A stretch of 64,000 nt of DNA from Diabrotica undecimpunctata (Eukaryota > Arthropoda > Insecta > Coleoptera > Chrysomelidae), in assembly GCF_040954645.1 (NCBI RefSeq), contig NC_092803.1, positions 119,119,461 to 119,183,460 on the forward strand, given 5' to 3'. The position numbers and the translations under genes are program-made. The stretch's first letter is position 1, and every line of letters starts with the position of its first letter. The notes beneath the pieces were generated by a model, which ran no database searches, was not told the DNA's origin, and was given only the letters and a program-made list of their open reading frames with translations. Below, in pieces: positions 1 through 11,407 of the stretch.

Positions 1-604
1 TCCGAATTTCCGAAAATATAAATTTCGTCTATATAACGTGGTGCAGGATGTGAACTCACGAAAAGTGTTCTAAAGAATTACCTACAGTAGAGAGAATTTC
101 ATTCGAGTTTTACGGCTGTGTCAGAACGAAAATGATTTATGAGCATATGCGCGTGCCACGTTTCCTACTCTTTAGGAAAACCTACCGATAATTTCAGAGT
201 CGTCCCCATTAAAACCTTTTGATTTAAAACTGAAATTACAACTGAAATGAATATAAGTAGAATATCTTATAAAACCAATTATTGCTGTAAAACTAATAGA
301 GCATAATCTTTGGTATCAAAGAGTTTTGAAAGGTTCTCATAGACCAATCAGGAACTTTTAATCAGAATTTAAGTAGCAAATAATATAAGAGTAGTATTAT
401 CTTAAAACAAAGAGATAACAAAATGTGAGTTGATAACTTATAATTGCAAAACAGCACGAAAATAGTTATCGGTGATACTAATACCCAAGACGTTCACAGC
501 TACATATTGGAAGAGATATAAACACTCAACTGGATCACAAAAGAGATTATGAGACGCATTAAGGACCGGTTTTAATCGAAAAGTGGAACCAACTAACGTT
601 GGCC

Positions 605-1025
605 ATAAAGGTAAGATTTCAGACACTTAAGTGCTGCGTTTGGTTCTTACTGCTGTATTGATGTGAAGCGTAGAAAATTAAGCAGAATTTTTTTTTAAAG
701 CTGCAAATGTTTGAAATGTGGTTCTACAGACACTAAGACTCAGCTGGACCAGTAGAACGATCAAAGTAGAAGTCTTAAGAAAAATGAACACCCAACCAAA
801 ACTAGTCCGACCTATTAAGATGAGAAAAACGGCCATATCTAGATTATATCATGCTCGCCATTAAGTACTAACAGCTACAACTAAACATTGAAGGGAAAGA
901 TAGTTGGAAATCCGAATATCAACGGAAATAACCTAATACACGCAGTCCAGGTTAGAAATGAATTTGCTGCAATAGTCGCCAATCTCAGCAGAGATGACAA
1001 ATAGAAAAGAGAAGATTCAACTTAC
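605..1025 (+). mobile_element. RTE-like LINE, C-terminal end of ORF, relic
   Basis: Reading across frames gives the conserved C-terminal part of RTE/BovB-like LINE proteins: a core like LLYxCEA, then FEMWFYRH, VEVLRKMNTQP, and finally VRNEFAAIVANLS just before the stop. In better preserved copies of this window (28.9-29.4 kb and 37.7-38.2 kb) the same blocks occur in the same order. Several frameshifts and stops make it non-functional. The upstream part, including the reverse transcriptase, is missing. I infer 5' truncation, the usual fate of LINE copies. The first 600 bases of the window show nothing I recognise. Confidence 0.6.
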
Positions 1026-1399
1026 AATGCCATTTTTTTAGTAAAAATTTACCGAAAGGATAGAAAACTTACAGAGATATAAGGAAAAAGTAAATATAAA
1101 CTAGACCACGAGTTAATATCGATTTTTCTCTGTGAACGATAAACAGAAACTACTTCGGACTCGATCAAGAGGGCCGGTATTAAAGTTTTTAAGAAACGGA
1201 TGAATCGAGAAACAAAACAAGGATATATGACTGATAAAATCTTGGACTCAACGGACAGAAGACGAAAGACTTAACTTATAGGTCAAGACTTTAATAGGGA
1301 CATTTAAAAGAAAATTGTTTATAACTTATATTAATTATAGAGCAAATATATCAGAATTAATATGAAAAAAAAAAAGACCAATAGTTAGATTTATCATAA

Positions 1400-2395
1400 A
1401 AACACTGTTGGTAATATTTGTAATTAACAAGAGAACATAACAAAGGAAATTAAACTTAAGTTAGAAATTCTATTCTATTCGGCAAACGAACAAACAAAAC
1501 AACAATATAAAAATTTGAATAAAGAAGTCAAACGAGAAGTGGTTAACAAGAAAAATAGTGCATGGGAACAAAAATGCCAATACCTAGACAACCATATAAG
1601 AGGGAGAAAGAGCTCTGAAGCCTGGAGAACTATAAAAACGATGACAACAACGACAAAAAACTAAGTCATAATAAATAGAATACCAGAGAACACATGGGTA
1701 GAGCATTTTGAGAACTTATTAACAGAGAGAAGAAAAAGGTTTAAACAGAAATGAATAACTGGAAGTAGAAGGAAGAATTGAAATATCAATAGAACAAGTG
1801 AAAGATGCAGTTAAGGGAATGAAATTAAGAAAATCTCCAGGCCCAGGCGAAATACATCCAAAGTTGATTAGGTATGGATCATCAGAACTGTTTGAAATAT
1901 TGCTTTAATAGATTTGGAAAAAGCATATGACAGTGTACCGATCTCCCAACTATGGATAGAAATGGGTAACTTGAAAATAAACTCAATTCTTATTAACGCC
2001 ACTCAAAAATACTACGAACAAATCTTTACAAGAATTAAAATGGGACAAAAATTCACCTCTCCTTTTCAAACAACAAAGGGACTAAGACAAGGCTACTGTC
2101 TGTCACCCACCTTATTTAAAATCTATTTGGACAGATCCCTAGTGAAACGGGTAAAAAAATGTAGAAACATAGGAATAACGGTGGAAGAAAACACGCTATA
2201 TACAGTTTTCTTTGCGGATGACCAGGTAGTAAGTGCCGAAGACAGCTACGATCTAAGCTATATGGTAAGAAAACTGCAAGAAGAATATGAGGTGGCAGGT
2301 CTAAACATGAATATGACAAAATGTGAATATCTCTCAGTGGGAACAGATGAAATATGTGACCTAGTTTTGGAAGACGACAAAATCAAAGGCTGTGT
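1400..2395 (+). mobile_element. RTE-like LINE, reverse transcriptase relic with internal deletion
   Basis: A linker (REVVNKKNSAWEQKC, then a GRKSSEAWRTIK block) is followed by KLRKSPGPGE, the start of the reverse transcriptase fingers. The sequence then jumps at about 1905 directly to DLEKAYDSVP, which holds the first catalytic Asp (motif A), so roughly 80-100 codons of the fingers are deleted. Further on are GLRQGYCLSPTLF (motif B) and VFFADDQ (catalytic FADD box), then LNMNMTKCEYLSVG. The similarity stops near 2395 at DDKIKGC, where LINE homologues would continue with a KYLG block. The open frame 1914-2528 is the best preserved part; its last 45 codons are unrelated sequence. Confidence 0.8.
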
Positions 2396-2677
2396 TGTTA
2401 ATGTTGAGTGTCAAAGTTTATTTGAAATAATCTCAACGACTAGTAAGTTGATTGAACGACAAATTGTGATATTTTGTAAACATTTAAACATTTTTTATCT
2501 ATATTACAGTGTCTTGAAAAAGAAATAAAACAATTCCGAAAGCTTGACAAAAAGTCAAAGAGTATTTCTCTAACATCTCGGCCAACCTTCTGACTGCAGC
2601 CCTAATAAACTGGTGGTTTTGTTTATATCGACAGTCACGAATATCCTGTATTTCTTATATATATACATATATATATA
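2396..2677. other. No recognisable feature
   Basis: The LINE homology ends at the left side of this stretch and the mariner-like TIR begins at the right side. It ends in a short AT dinucleotide run (about 2657-2677), the apparent TA-rich target of the element that follows. I see no coding signal. Confidence 0.4.
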
Positions 2678-3030
2678 CAGATTCGGCAAATTTTCAACTA
2701 CCGTATACGTTATTCAGTATGTGGAACAAAGATAACACTTAATTGTTTGAATAGAAGTGAGAGGCAGTCATCATCTCGACGGAGTAGGTATGACTTTTAA
2801 ACAGTGTTGCTATTATTTCTGTTACATCTTTCCTTCTAAAATTTTAGTCCGATACATGAGTCTAAAATAATATTTAAATCCACTACAGTTCATTGTAGAA
2901 TAAAAATTAATATTGTCCCAAAAAAATTCAAATAAAGTAGCCACGTAATTGTTATTTTCTAATCGATTTTATTAATTACTTTATTAGTTAACAAAGAACA
3001 GTGATTTAAGTAATTTATGTGTGGCAACAA
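2678..3030 (+). repeat. Left terminal inverted repeat of the mariner-like element
   Basis: This arm is the reverse complement of 6000-6342 over about 340 bp with moderate divergence. The outermost 80 bases are nearly identical between arms; inner parts carry more substitutions and small indels. Confidence 0.8.
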
Positions 3031-3520
3031 AGCATTATTCCCCTGAAAAGTTTAAAATTTTAAGCAACGCCTTCTTTTACAGTGCGAAGCGGCATAAAAA
3101 TACACCGATGACCGACAGTAATTATCGGACATTGATGGGGTGCAGTTCTTTGCATAAAATTATTTCGTCGCCAACTTTTCGTCGGTAAATCTTTAAGAAA
3201 AACTCAAACACTTATAGGTATTCGAGTTTTAAATGTAATTTTTGTAGATTTTTAGCAGTGGTAGCTAGGAAATAAAACAATAATTAACTTAACAAACATT
3301 AACTAAATATAAATATTATTTTTATAAGAAAAAAACCAATCAAAAAAATTATTCTAAATAATTAAAATTAAAGGCATTTTTAAAAAATCTCTAACCAATT
3401 AAATGTTCAAACAAACCACCATTTTAAGCTAAACAAAATCCGAATCTATCAATTAAAGCAAGTCTCATTGCATTTAGCTGATTTGGTTGTACTCGACTAC
3501 AAAGTTGAACAATTTTTTTT

Positions 3521-4118
3521 TTACAATTCTGCTAAATTAGTGGCTCGTTCGAATTCATGCCGATATAATTTTGATTTTAGCATTCCTAAGAAATAAAATA
3601 CCAAAGGTGCTAAATCTGGTGATCTAGGGGGCCATTTTATTGTTCCTCGTGTAGAAATTATTCGTCCAGGAAATGTTTGTTCCAAATAATTTGTAACTTC
3701 GATTGCATTATGTGCTGGGCAACCATCCTGTTGAAACCAAACATCATCGAAGTTGACCGCAAGGTTTCGAACTGCTGGAATAATCTGATTGCGTAATAAA
3801 TCTAGATACTTTCGTCCATTCAGATTTCCCGTAATAAAAAATGGACCAATTATATTATCGTTATAAATGCCAGTCCACACATTTAATTTCTTTGGGAATT
3901 GTGTTTTCACAGCAATACTCAAATGTTTCTTTTCCCTAGACCAATAGCGGACGACAGATGGATTATGACGTTTATGGATTGTGAATGAAGATTCATCGGA
4001 AAACATTTTTTAAAAAGTTATTGTTTTTAAAAAGCAGCAATAAATAACTGTATTATTTCTACAATAGAATGGTTCCCATAATACCATTTCACCATTTGAA
4101 TCTTTTCTTTTTGAAAAT
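3521..4118 (-). pseudogene. Mariner-type transposase, DD41D-like, deleted and mutated
   Basis: The frame holds the C-terminal DDE domain: MFSDESSF (first Asp), WFQQDGCPAHNA (second Asp) and WPPRSPDLAPLVFY. By my count the third catalytic position lies 41 residues after the second Asp, the spacing of the DD41D (rosa-like) group, and is Val instead of Asp. The frame at 4015-4118 reads FQKEKIQMVKWYYGN, typical of the N-terminus of such transposases, so about 100 residues of helix-turn-helix region are missing between the two blocks. The 5' end of the gene lies beyond the pogo insertion, at about 5793-5815. The deletion and the lost Asp make it inactive. Confidence 0.75.
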
Positions 4119-4119
4119 A

Positions 4120-5790
4120 CAGTAGAACCTCGATAGGTCAAACCTCAATAAATTAAAAACCTCTATAACTTCAAAAAATTATATGTTCCCTTCTCATCGG
4201 AGCCCAAAGCCTCTACAACTTAAAATACACAATCTCGATAACTTAAATAAATAATATCAATATTGGCCCTCAGTAACTTAAAGAAATGTTTTCACAATCC
4301 CTATAACATAAAATTGTTTACCAATGACAGCTGAATAGCTTACTGTATCATAAGTTTTGATCACTGTTCTAGAAACATCGATTTAGGTACTGTGTGATAC
4401 CTTGCTTAAAATGAGTTCAAAAAGAAAATTAACAACGCTAACATATGCTGATAAATTAAAAGCTATAGAAGCAGTGAAAAATGGATTCAAAAGAAAAGAA
4501 GTTGCGGCTCTGTTTGGAATACACGAGAGTACATTATCAATCATCATAAAAAAAGAAACCGAACTATTGAAAAAACAAGAATCAGGAGACGAAAATTGCC
4601 GAATTCCCTAATTTGGAACAGTGTTTGTTTACGTGGTTAAAACAATATCGAAACAAAAACATTAGTATCAGTGGACCCATACTGAAAGAAAAGGCTATAG
4701 AGTTCGCTAATTCACTAAAAATCGATAATTTTAAAGCCAGCAATGGCTGGTTAGATAATTTCAATAAACGAATGATTTAGCCTTAAAAACATGTGCTGCG
4801 AAAGTACGAGCGTAAGCAAATCAGTCTGCCAAGAATGGAAATCTGACTTGCATAATGTAGTGAATAATTATGATCCCAATGATGTTTTTAATGCTGATGA
4901 AACTGGTCTGTTTTTTAAATGTCTTCCCGAAAAAACATTAACATTCAAAAATAAAAAATGTCATGGAGAAAAACACAGCAAGGAACGACTTACGATTCTG
5001 CTTTGTGCAAATACTACGGGCACAGAAAAACTCAAACCTTTAATTATATAGGTAAGTCAAAAAAACCTCGGTGTTTTGCAGGTTTAAAATCACTACCCAT
5101 GGATTATGAAGCCAATAAAAAATGATGACAGCAGAACTGGATGAATAATATAGATTAGCAAAGGGCAACTTGAAATAGAAAAATTGTTCTGTTCATCGAC
5201 AACTGAACAGCACACGGAGACATACCACCATTAAAGGCAATCAAAGTACAATTTCTTCCACCAAACACAACATCACAACTTCAACCTTTGGATCAGAGTA
5301 TCATTAAAAATTTTAAAACATTATACAGAAAAGAAGTTGTTAGAAGAATTATAGCTGATATGGAGCAAAATACGATTTCTTCTATCAATGTTCTTCAAGT
5401 AATGAGGATAATGAACAAAACATGGCAAAACGTAACACTCCTCACGAGTGCTATAACGACTGTACGATCATTTATAGAGCAGTGTAGAAACATAAAAGAT
5501 AACGTATTTTCTTCGCTATGTTATTTAAAATCAAATCGATTTAGAATCTATGAATTGTTTAAATCAAAAGAAAATCACAGACTTTTTTTAGTAGACTATA
5601 CCTTTAATTATTGCTTTAACTTTTTGTAACGAATATAATAAATGAATGTAGTGTATAATAAATGCCTATATTTTAATGAACTTCTGACCTATATTAATCC
5701 ATCACAACATAGACCCTTGATAACTTAAAACCTGTATAACTTAAAATATTTGGTTTTTCCCTTGGAATTTAACTTATCGAGGTTCTACTG
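4120..5790 (+). mobile_element. Pogo/Tigger DNA transposon inserted at TA
   Basis: The element begins CAGTAGAACCTCGATA and ends with the reverse complement of that sequence, flanked by TA at 4118-4119 and 5791-5792. Length is 1671 bp. The interior encodes the CENP-B-type DNA-binding domains and the DDE_1 catalytic core of a Tigger transposase, broken by frameshifts. It lies inside the transposase gene of the long-TIR mariner-like element, so it is the younger of the two. The AT-rich subterminal sequences on both sides contain repeated short motifs resembling AACCTCTATAACTTAAAA. Confidence 0.9.
4411..5629 (+). pseudogene. Tigger/pogo transposase with psq HTH, CENP-B HTH and DDE_1 domains, broken
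   Basis: The start is probably ATG 4411 (MSSKRKLTTLTYADKLKAI). Residues 1-60 form a psq-type helix-turn-helix (VAALFGIHESTLS). In another frame at about 4585-4780 follows the second DNA-binding domain (NISISGPILKEKAIEFA, ASNGWLDNF). The catalytic core starts near 4888 with VFNADETGLFFKCLP (first Asp), continues with VLFIDNCTAH near 5185 (second Asp), and ends with QPLDQSIIKNFK near 5285 (third Asp position). At least two frameshifts and one in-frame stop separate these blocks. The motif order and length match Tigger/jerky transposases, which bind the TIRs and move the element through a TA target. Confidence 0.85.
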
Positions 5791-5999
5791 TATACGCTTG
5801 GCATGTTAATTATTTGTTTTCAACCTTTTACCACGACAGCTAAAAATCAAAGAAATAGACCTTACCTTATTGACCTTAAACCTGCTGTACAGATAAGGAC
5901 CGCCTATTCTTTTGAGGGGAAGTCGTAGAGGGGGCAAATGGTTTATACTATTTGTCTGTCTACTGAAGTGCGATATTTATTTAGCTCACGCTGTTGTCG

Positions 6000-6340
6000 C
6001 ATCTCAATTTCTCAATTCAGTATTCTTTGTTAATTAATGAAGTAATGATATAATCGTTTAAAAAATAATACTTACATGATTACTTCATGTAAGGTTTGTT
6101 GGGGCAATATTAATTTTCATTCTACAATGAACTGTAGTGGATTTAAACATTATGTTACACTCATGTATCCGACTAATGTTTTAGAAGGAGTTATGTTACA
6201 GAAATTTCGCAACACTGTTTAAAAATTAGACTCGCTACTCCAAGTGCGTGGATTGTGTCTCACTCGTATTCAAACAATTAAGTGTTATCTTTGTTCCACA
6301 TACTGAATAACGTATACGGTAGTTGAAAATTTGCCGAATC

Positions 6341-6342
<2 letters not shown>
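6000..6342 (-). repeat. Right terminal inverted repeat of the mariner-like element
   Basis: This is the reverse complement of the arm at 2678-3030. The outer end TTGCCGAATCGG abuts a long TA run. Confidence 0.8.

Positions 6343-6402
<60 letters not shown>
6343..6402. repeat. TA dinucleotide microsatellite
   Basis: About 60 bases of nearly pure TA directly follow the right TIR. A shorter TA run sits at the left TIR, so the element probably landed in a pre-existing TA tract. Confidence 0.9.
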
Positions 6403-6968
6403 GAAATTCGGCAGACATACATTCCGAGATAATATAATCAGCTTACTGCTGGATTCTCTGATTTTTCCGTTATGCTTGGAATGTGATGCTTGCTTGTATG
6501 GGTGCCACGTTTTAACATCTATCTTTAGTCACTTCAGCGTGTTTTTTCACTTTTTAGATGTAGGTACTGGTGTGTGAGTTTTTATATTAGTGGTGGTCGG
6601 TGTTTTGTTCTCCTACTGAAAAAGTAGAAAGAGTGGAGTAGAGAAGGGAATGGTGTTGGTAAATGGTTCTTTTGGAGTTCTTTGGAGTTTTTTTACATTT
6701 ATGTAAAAGCATAATAATTAAAAATAATTTAGGTTTCGAAACGAGAGAAACTCTATTCGCAACATGTAACCATGTAACAATATTAAACAAAGTATAGACG
6801 TCAATGAAGACAACTGTGATAGAAAGACCACAGTTATTGATTTATAGAATTTATAAAATTTATCGTGTCTATATATTCACCCAAATACATTGACCTACAG
6901 GGTGTTTTAGATTCGATGGGAGTAAACTAAATATATTATGAATGTTAGGGACTATATATATACATACG

Positions 6969-7007
<39 letters not shown>

Positions 7008-8678
7008 CTTCTTTTGCATAAAAACAACAAACGATATATAAAGAAGATGGTTAGCAATATATATACAATATCATGTGTAACAAAAAGTATAGTGTGAAAG
7101 TATACAAAAAGTGTGAAGTCTATAGTCATAGTTAGCAATTAACATGAAGTGTGTTTCAAAGAAGCAGCTTCAGTCTGATGTTAACTGGTGTAGATATTAG
7201 AAAGTTGGTTATACATATGTAATACGAAGGTACTTACATATTAGAACAAGGAACTGGGCCACCAGTGCCCAGTTTCAATGGAAATCCATTTAATTATCCT
7301 TGTCATTAGCTATGTGCTTTCAAAAAACAGTTTTTTCTATGGTAAGGAAATCTTTAAAACCTATGCAGTCACCAAGACAAGATTTATCATTTTAGTTTTT
7401 TGACATAATTAAATTTTTCTTATTCACCTTTAGACGAGAGATACTCTAATCACATGGGTGGAACTTCCTGAGCCTCGGGGTACCACACAAGGACTTTCCA
7501 AAACACATGATCGATCATGAAATAAAAACTGCAACTATTATTTAAAATTCAACGGCTACTTGAAGATACATACTTGCAAGAATCTAGATTCAGCCACATC
7601 TAAAGCCAACAACCACGTTTAAAAAGCCATTCAACTGTACGAAGCCAACATTACACACAGTACAGTACAAAAACTAAAAACAATCGTATATCGTGAAGTA
7701 ATTCATTAGGAAAAAAATAGAAATATTTAAAATAAAAACAAAAATGGACAGGTATCACCCCAATAAAAGAAAATAGCAAAAATAACTTATGAAAACATAA
7801 AAAACAATAAAAATCACAACAAATAAATTTAATATAAAAATGTTGGCTTTTATAAAATACGGACAAATAATAAAGAGAAGATGAAAAGGAGAGAAAGAGA
7901 AAATATGATGACTTAAGAACATGGAAGACAAGAAATTATAATGAAAATGATATAATTATACACTTTAAAATTCCTTTAATAAAAGCTAAGAGCACGTCAT
8001 TGATACCACTCCGTTCAACCACTAGCTAGAAATATGACCGATTGCCTACAGTAATTGAACCGTGGATTTATGCTACCACACTACGATACATAATTCATGG
8101 GAAAGTGGCGTTTTTCTTAATTTTCTGCGACGTCAAGAGTTTATCTAGAAATCGGAAGGTTGTTTTATTAGTTTGTCGCCACTTTCCGTAAACGGGTCGA
8201 GTCTACAAAGTGGAAATCTTCGTTAGGAGAATTTGAAATATGTGTTTAGTTAGACAGGCATTTCAAAATTGCCACGCTAAAATGTTTGGAATACAAAGGT
8301 TCTTTGTACTAAAGCATAAGATTATTATTTTATTTCAAGAAGAACTTAATTTATTTCAATTTTATTTGAGAAATATCCTAGAAGCCTATGCCAGCCTAAA
8401 TGCTTTGAAAATATTTAAATAAATAAATATAAATTCCAGGCAGCAGACCAAGCCAACACAGGTATTTCTGTGCATAGCAATGATTATAGTAAAAGATAGT
8501 TTACTTTCTGAAGAGGCTAAATCTTTAATAAACTTTAAAAAACCTACCAAAAGTGTCATATTCAGCTTGAATTCATAAATGATAAACTGCAAAAAAATAT
8601 TTTATGTATGAAGTTGGGTGTCGATGAATTCTAATTTTAAACTAAGACAAATTAAAAGCTACGTATATAACGGCAGCT
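6403..8678. other. Long stretch without recognisable genes
   Basis: I see a second TA microsatellite (about 6951-7007) and a short inverted repeat AACTGGGC/GCCCAGTT around 7253-7276, nothing else definite. Open frames are short and do not resemble known families. A stretch at 7630-7960 is rich in Lys/Asn codons, reminiscent of decayed LINE linker sequence, but no motif supports this. Confidence 0.4.
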
Positions 8679-8812
8679 CTATATTCTTCTTCTTCTTCTG
8701 TACCTTCTCTTATCGAAGATTGGCAACCATTTTGACTAAAATTTTACTGCTTTGGGTCTTCATCAGCAAATCTTTTGAGCCCAAGACTGTCCAATCTCCA
8801 AGAAACTGAATA
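8679..8812 (-). mobile_element. RTE-like LINE, extreme 3' end
   Basis: Read on the minus strand, the sequence gives KMVANLR followed by a stop and then a run of AAG triplets (TTC repeats on the plus strand, 8684-8697). Other RTE copies in the window end the same way: xVIANLH or similar, stop, AAG repeats. Only the last 100 or so bases of the element remain. Confidence 0.55.
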
Positions 8813-9014
8813 ATTTAAATGGCGTAGATCTTTAGCGTCCAAATCTTTTCTTTCCAGAATATTCAATAGGGTAAAGAAAGAAGAGATGGACTACACTTTT
8901 GAAAATTGAAGCCTGTTTCTTTGTTAAATAAAAATCAGAATCTAAAAAAATTGTATAACATAACTTAACATTGGTATTTATTTTGGTATAAGTAAAAACT
9001 AGAAATATTAATTC

Positions 9015-9860
9015 TTAAACCCAAAAAATATAATGCTCTGGCACATTATCGGTCCATCTCTCCTTCGATGTGAAGGCGGGATGGACCACTAGGAGTACGA
9101 GAGATGAACCATGCAAGCTAAACCTTTTTCTTTTAAATAGCAAGAGAGTTGCCGCACTTGTTACAAAGGTTTGCGAAGGCAGTACAAGTTTCACGTAACC
9201 AGCGCTTACAAAAAATACATTGTAACCAGTCATCTATTTTACACGTATGGCGATAGTCCTCCTTGCACCCAATACAATCATTTTAAACATGATTCATGTT
9301 TTCATTACCACTAGTGTCGTTTAATGTGACATCTACTTTAGATAGTAACGATTCGCTGGGCCTTCTTGTATTGTTTTATTTTTTTTTATATAGGTTTTAA
9401 GCTTTTTTTAATTAGTGCATGATCTTCATTTTAATAAAGTCTTTAGCAGCAATCCCTCCAGCATTTTTTCTCTTCTCCCCTCCAGCAGTTCTCTTACTGC
9501 TACTGACAATACAGGCACGAGTGTTACCTTATCAAGAGCCTTTCCGGGAGTTATATCTTTATCAGTAATTGATGACTTGTTAGGGCTACCGTGCAGGGTT
9601 ACTTTACTGTTAATTCCAGAGGGACCTGGTTGAGGAGATTCTGATCTAACTAGAAAATTTATCGTTTTTGTTTCTGATAAAGTGTGTGTCAAAAATGCAT
9701 ATTCTGAGACTATTAACGGATTAAATGGATAAATTCCGTAAATTTATTAAATGCAAAAGCAGCATTTTGGACAGTCACTGAGTTTCCCCATGCTCGATCT
9801 AAAAGCACGATAAAGAGGCTGTAGGAGATACATTTCTGGCATTTACTGATGGCTCACTTT
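9015..9860 (-). pseudogene. C-terminal part of a pogo/jerky-like transposase with a Cys-rich zinc finger
   Basis: On the minus strand, about 9860 down to 9700, is AAFAFNKF followed by a GIYPFNP motif. Such a motif closes the DDE domain of many insect pogo-type transposases. A Pro/Ser-rich linker (PQPGPSGIN) follows. At about 9285-9120 is CIGCKEDYRHTCKIDDWLQC, then CIFCKRWLRETC and LCNKCG: a PHD-like arrangement of Cys pairs around a Trp. In active relatives this tail is usually fused to DDE_1 transposases. The catalytic domain upstream is lost or unrecognisable, and frameshifts separate linker and finger. Confidence 0.6.
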
Positions 9861-10321
9861 TCTCTTCTCCTGTTTCTCATTCTCATTTTTCTTACACTGC
9901 TTTCTGTCTTTTGATTCCGGTTCCTCTTTTTTTTTTTAAAATTGGACAGATGTCCAATTTACGTGTTCATGTATCTCAAAGTAAAGAAGATAAAATGTAG
10001 AATTTACAACAATCATAAATTTACAACAATTCGATACGTTTTTCATATTGAAATACTCTTTCTCGAATTTAATGTAAAAAATGGGAATTGCTTCTTCTTA
10101 AAGCGCACTCTTCTTAAGGAGGTTGGCTACTACAAGTGCAAACTCGAGTCTTCAGCTGTTCTTATTAGTTGTTTAAAATCTAACTCCTTCCACTCTCGAA
10201 TGTTTCTTAGGCACGATAGTTCTTTCCTTCCTAATCCTCATGTTCACTCGATCTTTTTTTCACCATTATTTGAGCATGTTGGTACTTATTATTTCTCAGT
10301 ATGTAGCCTAGATATAATCTT
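9861..10321. other. No recognisable feature
   Basis: AT-rich sequence between the zinc-finger transposase tail and the next LINE fragment. An open frame of 127 codons on the plus strand (9942-10325) has no resemblance to anything I know and overlaps the LINE fragment, so I treat it as chance. Confidence 0.3.
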
Positions 10322-10560
10322 TTAACTGCCGCAGACCAAGTTGGTCTTATCGATGAGTCGTTGTAGACTCAAGTTGGAATTCTCTATGAACACCGTATCA
10401 TCGGCATATCTGATACTGTTGATATTCACGCCATTTACCTCGACTTCATCTTTGGAATCCTCCAGTGCCTCTTTAAATGTAAACTCGGAATAAAGTTTAA
10501 ATATCAGGAGTAACAAAACACATCGTTGTTTAACTCCTTTTCTAATTTGGTATATTTTGC
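10322..10560 (-). mobile_element. RTE-like LINE, short reverse transcriptase fragment
   Basis: The minus strand encodes a degenerate motif B region, then KLYSEFTFKEALED, VEVNGVNINSIRYADDTVF with the catalytic YADD, and LQRLIDKTNLV. This is the palm region of RTE-type reverse transcriptase and closely resembles the copy at 37.4-37.6 kb. Only about 80 codons remain, so both ends are truncated. Confidence 0.8.
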
Positions 10561-11203
10561 TACAAAAAAAGGCTCGTTGACTTCAAGCCACTTTAACCGC
10601 AACTATCGAAAAAAATCCTAATTCATCTGTTTTATATCTTATAGGATTAATATTCGTTTGAATAATTATAAGAATCATATTAAAGTTGTCATCACTTAAA
10701 TAATTTGAGGTTCCTAGTCTCACAGAACACGTCGAATAGTTTAAAAATTTCGTTTTTGTAAGACAACGGAATAATATTTTTGGTGACGTTTTTTTGATTT
10801 TTGCAGGTAAATAATCCTATCCGAAGTGAGAAAGAACCTAAAAGCACCTAAAAGCACAAATTTCAGCTTTCACCTCAGTTGGCCGTGTAGAAAGCAAGGT
10901 GTAGATAATTTTGCTAAAAGATATCGACTGTTCGAGTTTTTGGTTAATCTAACTCTTGGTGGGAGTCAAAAGATCTAGATTTATCGATGGTTCAAAAGTA
11001 CATTTCCTAATGAAATTAATATGGGAATGGAAAGAATTCTTAGATTTGCAAATTTCGATGGCCTGCTTGTCTGTGAGTATTTTAATATTTTCTACTTCAT
11101 TTTTGTTGATGTTTAAAGTGGTAATTGAATTTTCCAAACTGGCGGTGAATTCACCGTGACTGTGCATTTTAATTTAACTATAAAGGTGAACAATTTAATC
11201 AGC
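10561..11203. other. Unassigned sequence with a 72-codon minus-strand frame
   Basis: The minus-strand frame 11167-10949 includes NKNEVENIKILTDKQAIEIC and a Phe/His/Asn-rich stretch. The block around DKQAIEICKSKNSF vaguely recalls the C-terminus of Penelope-like retroelement proteins, but this is too short to claim. The remainder shows nothing. Confidence 0.25.
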
Positions 11204-11407
11204 CTACTTAAGTTTGGTACTATATATATATGGTTTTGTATTCTGTTGTCGACTTATTATGAGTATTTTGGTTTTACGTATATTCAGATTCAGATCTGCT
11301 TCCTTACAGCCCTCAACGACACTGACAAGTAATATTTCCAGATCTTCCTTTCCTCCAGAAGATAGGAGTATTATGCTAGAAGTACTAGGTCTGGATGGAT
11401 GAGACAT
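11204..11407 (-). mobile_element. RTE-like LINE fragment downstream of the YADD box
   Basis: The frame reads KEDLEILLVSVVEGCKEADL, then LNLNIRKTKILIISRQQ. This is the segment after the catalytic Asp pair in RTE-type reverse transcriptases; compare DLQILIDRVVKACDR in the copy at 37.6 kb. It abuts an RTE fragment of the opposite orientation, so the two form a head-to-head pair. Confidence 0.7.

Larger units (their letters stand above)
2678..6342 (-). mobile_element. Mariner-like DNA transposon with long TIRs (composite, 3.7 kb)
   Basis: The sequence from 2678 to about 3030 is repeated in reverse complement from 6342 back to about 6000. Long stretches match, for example CGGCAAATTTTCAACTACCG and GTTCATTGTAGAAT, with scattered substitutions and small gaps. 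Both ends abut TA repeats, as expected of an element that targets TA. The interior holds a mariner-type transposase relic on the minus strand and a complete pogo/Tigger insertion at 4120-5790. Without that insertion the element would be about 2 kb. TIRs of 340 bp are long for mariner but known in some Tc1/mariner lineages. Confidence 0.8.

Noticed and set aside
2490..2600. TTACAG followed by a Lys-rich frame, looking like a splice acceptor and exon.
   Set aside because: The frame ends soon and no upstream exon or homology supports a gene.
7253..7276. Short inverted repeat AACTGGGC/GCCCAGTT as a possible transposon end or terminator.
   Set aside because: Eight-base arms occur by chance at this scale and no partner structure is nearby.
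9942..10325. A 127-codon open frame on the plus strand.
   Set aside because: It is Cys/Phe-rich without motif and runs into a clear minus-strand LINE fragment.
10949..11167. Possible Penelope-like protein C-terminus (DKQAIEICKSKNSF).
   Set aside because: One short block without neighbours such as a GIY-YIG domain; not enough to call.
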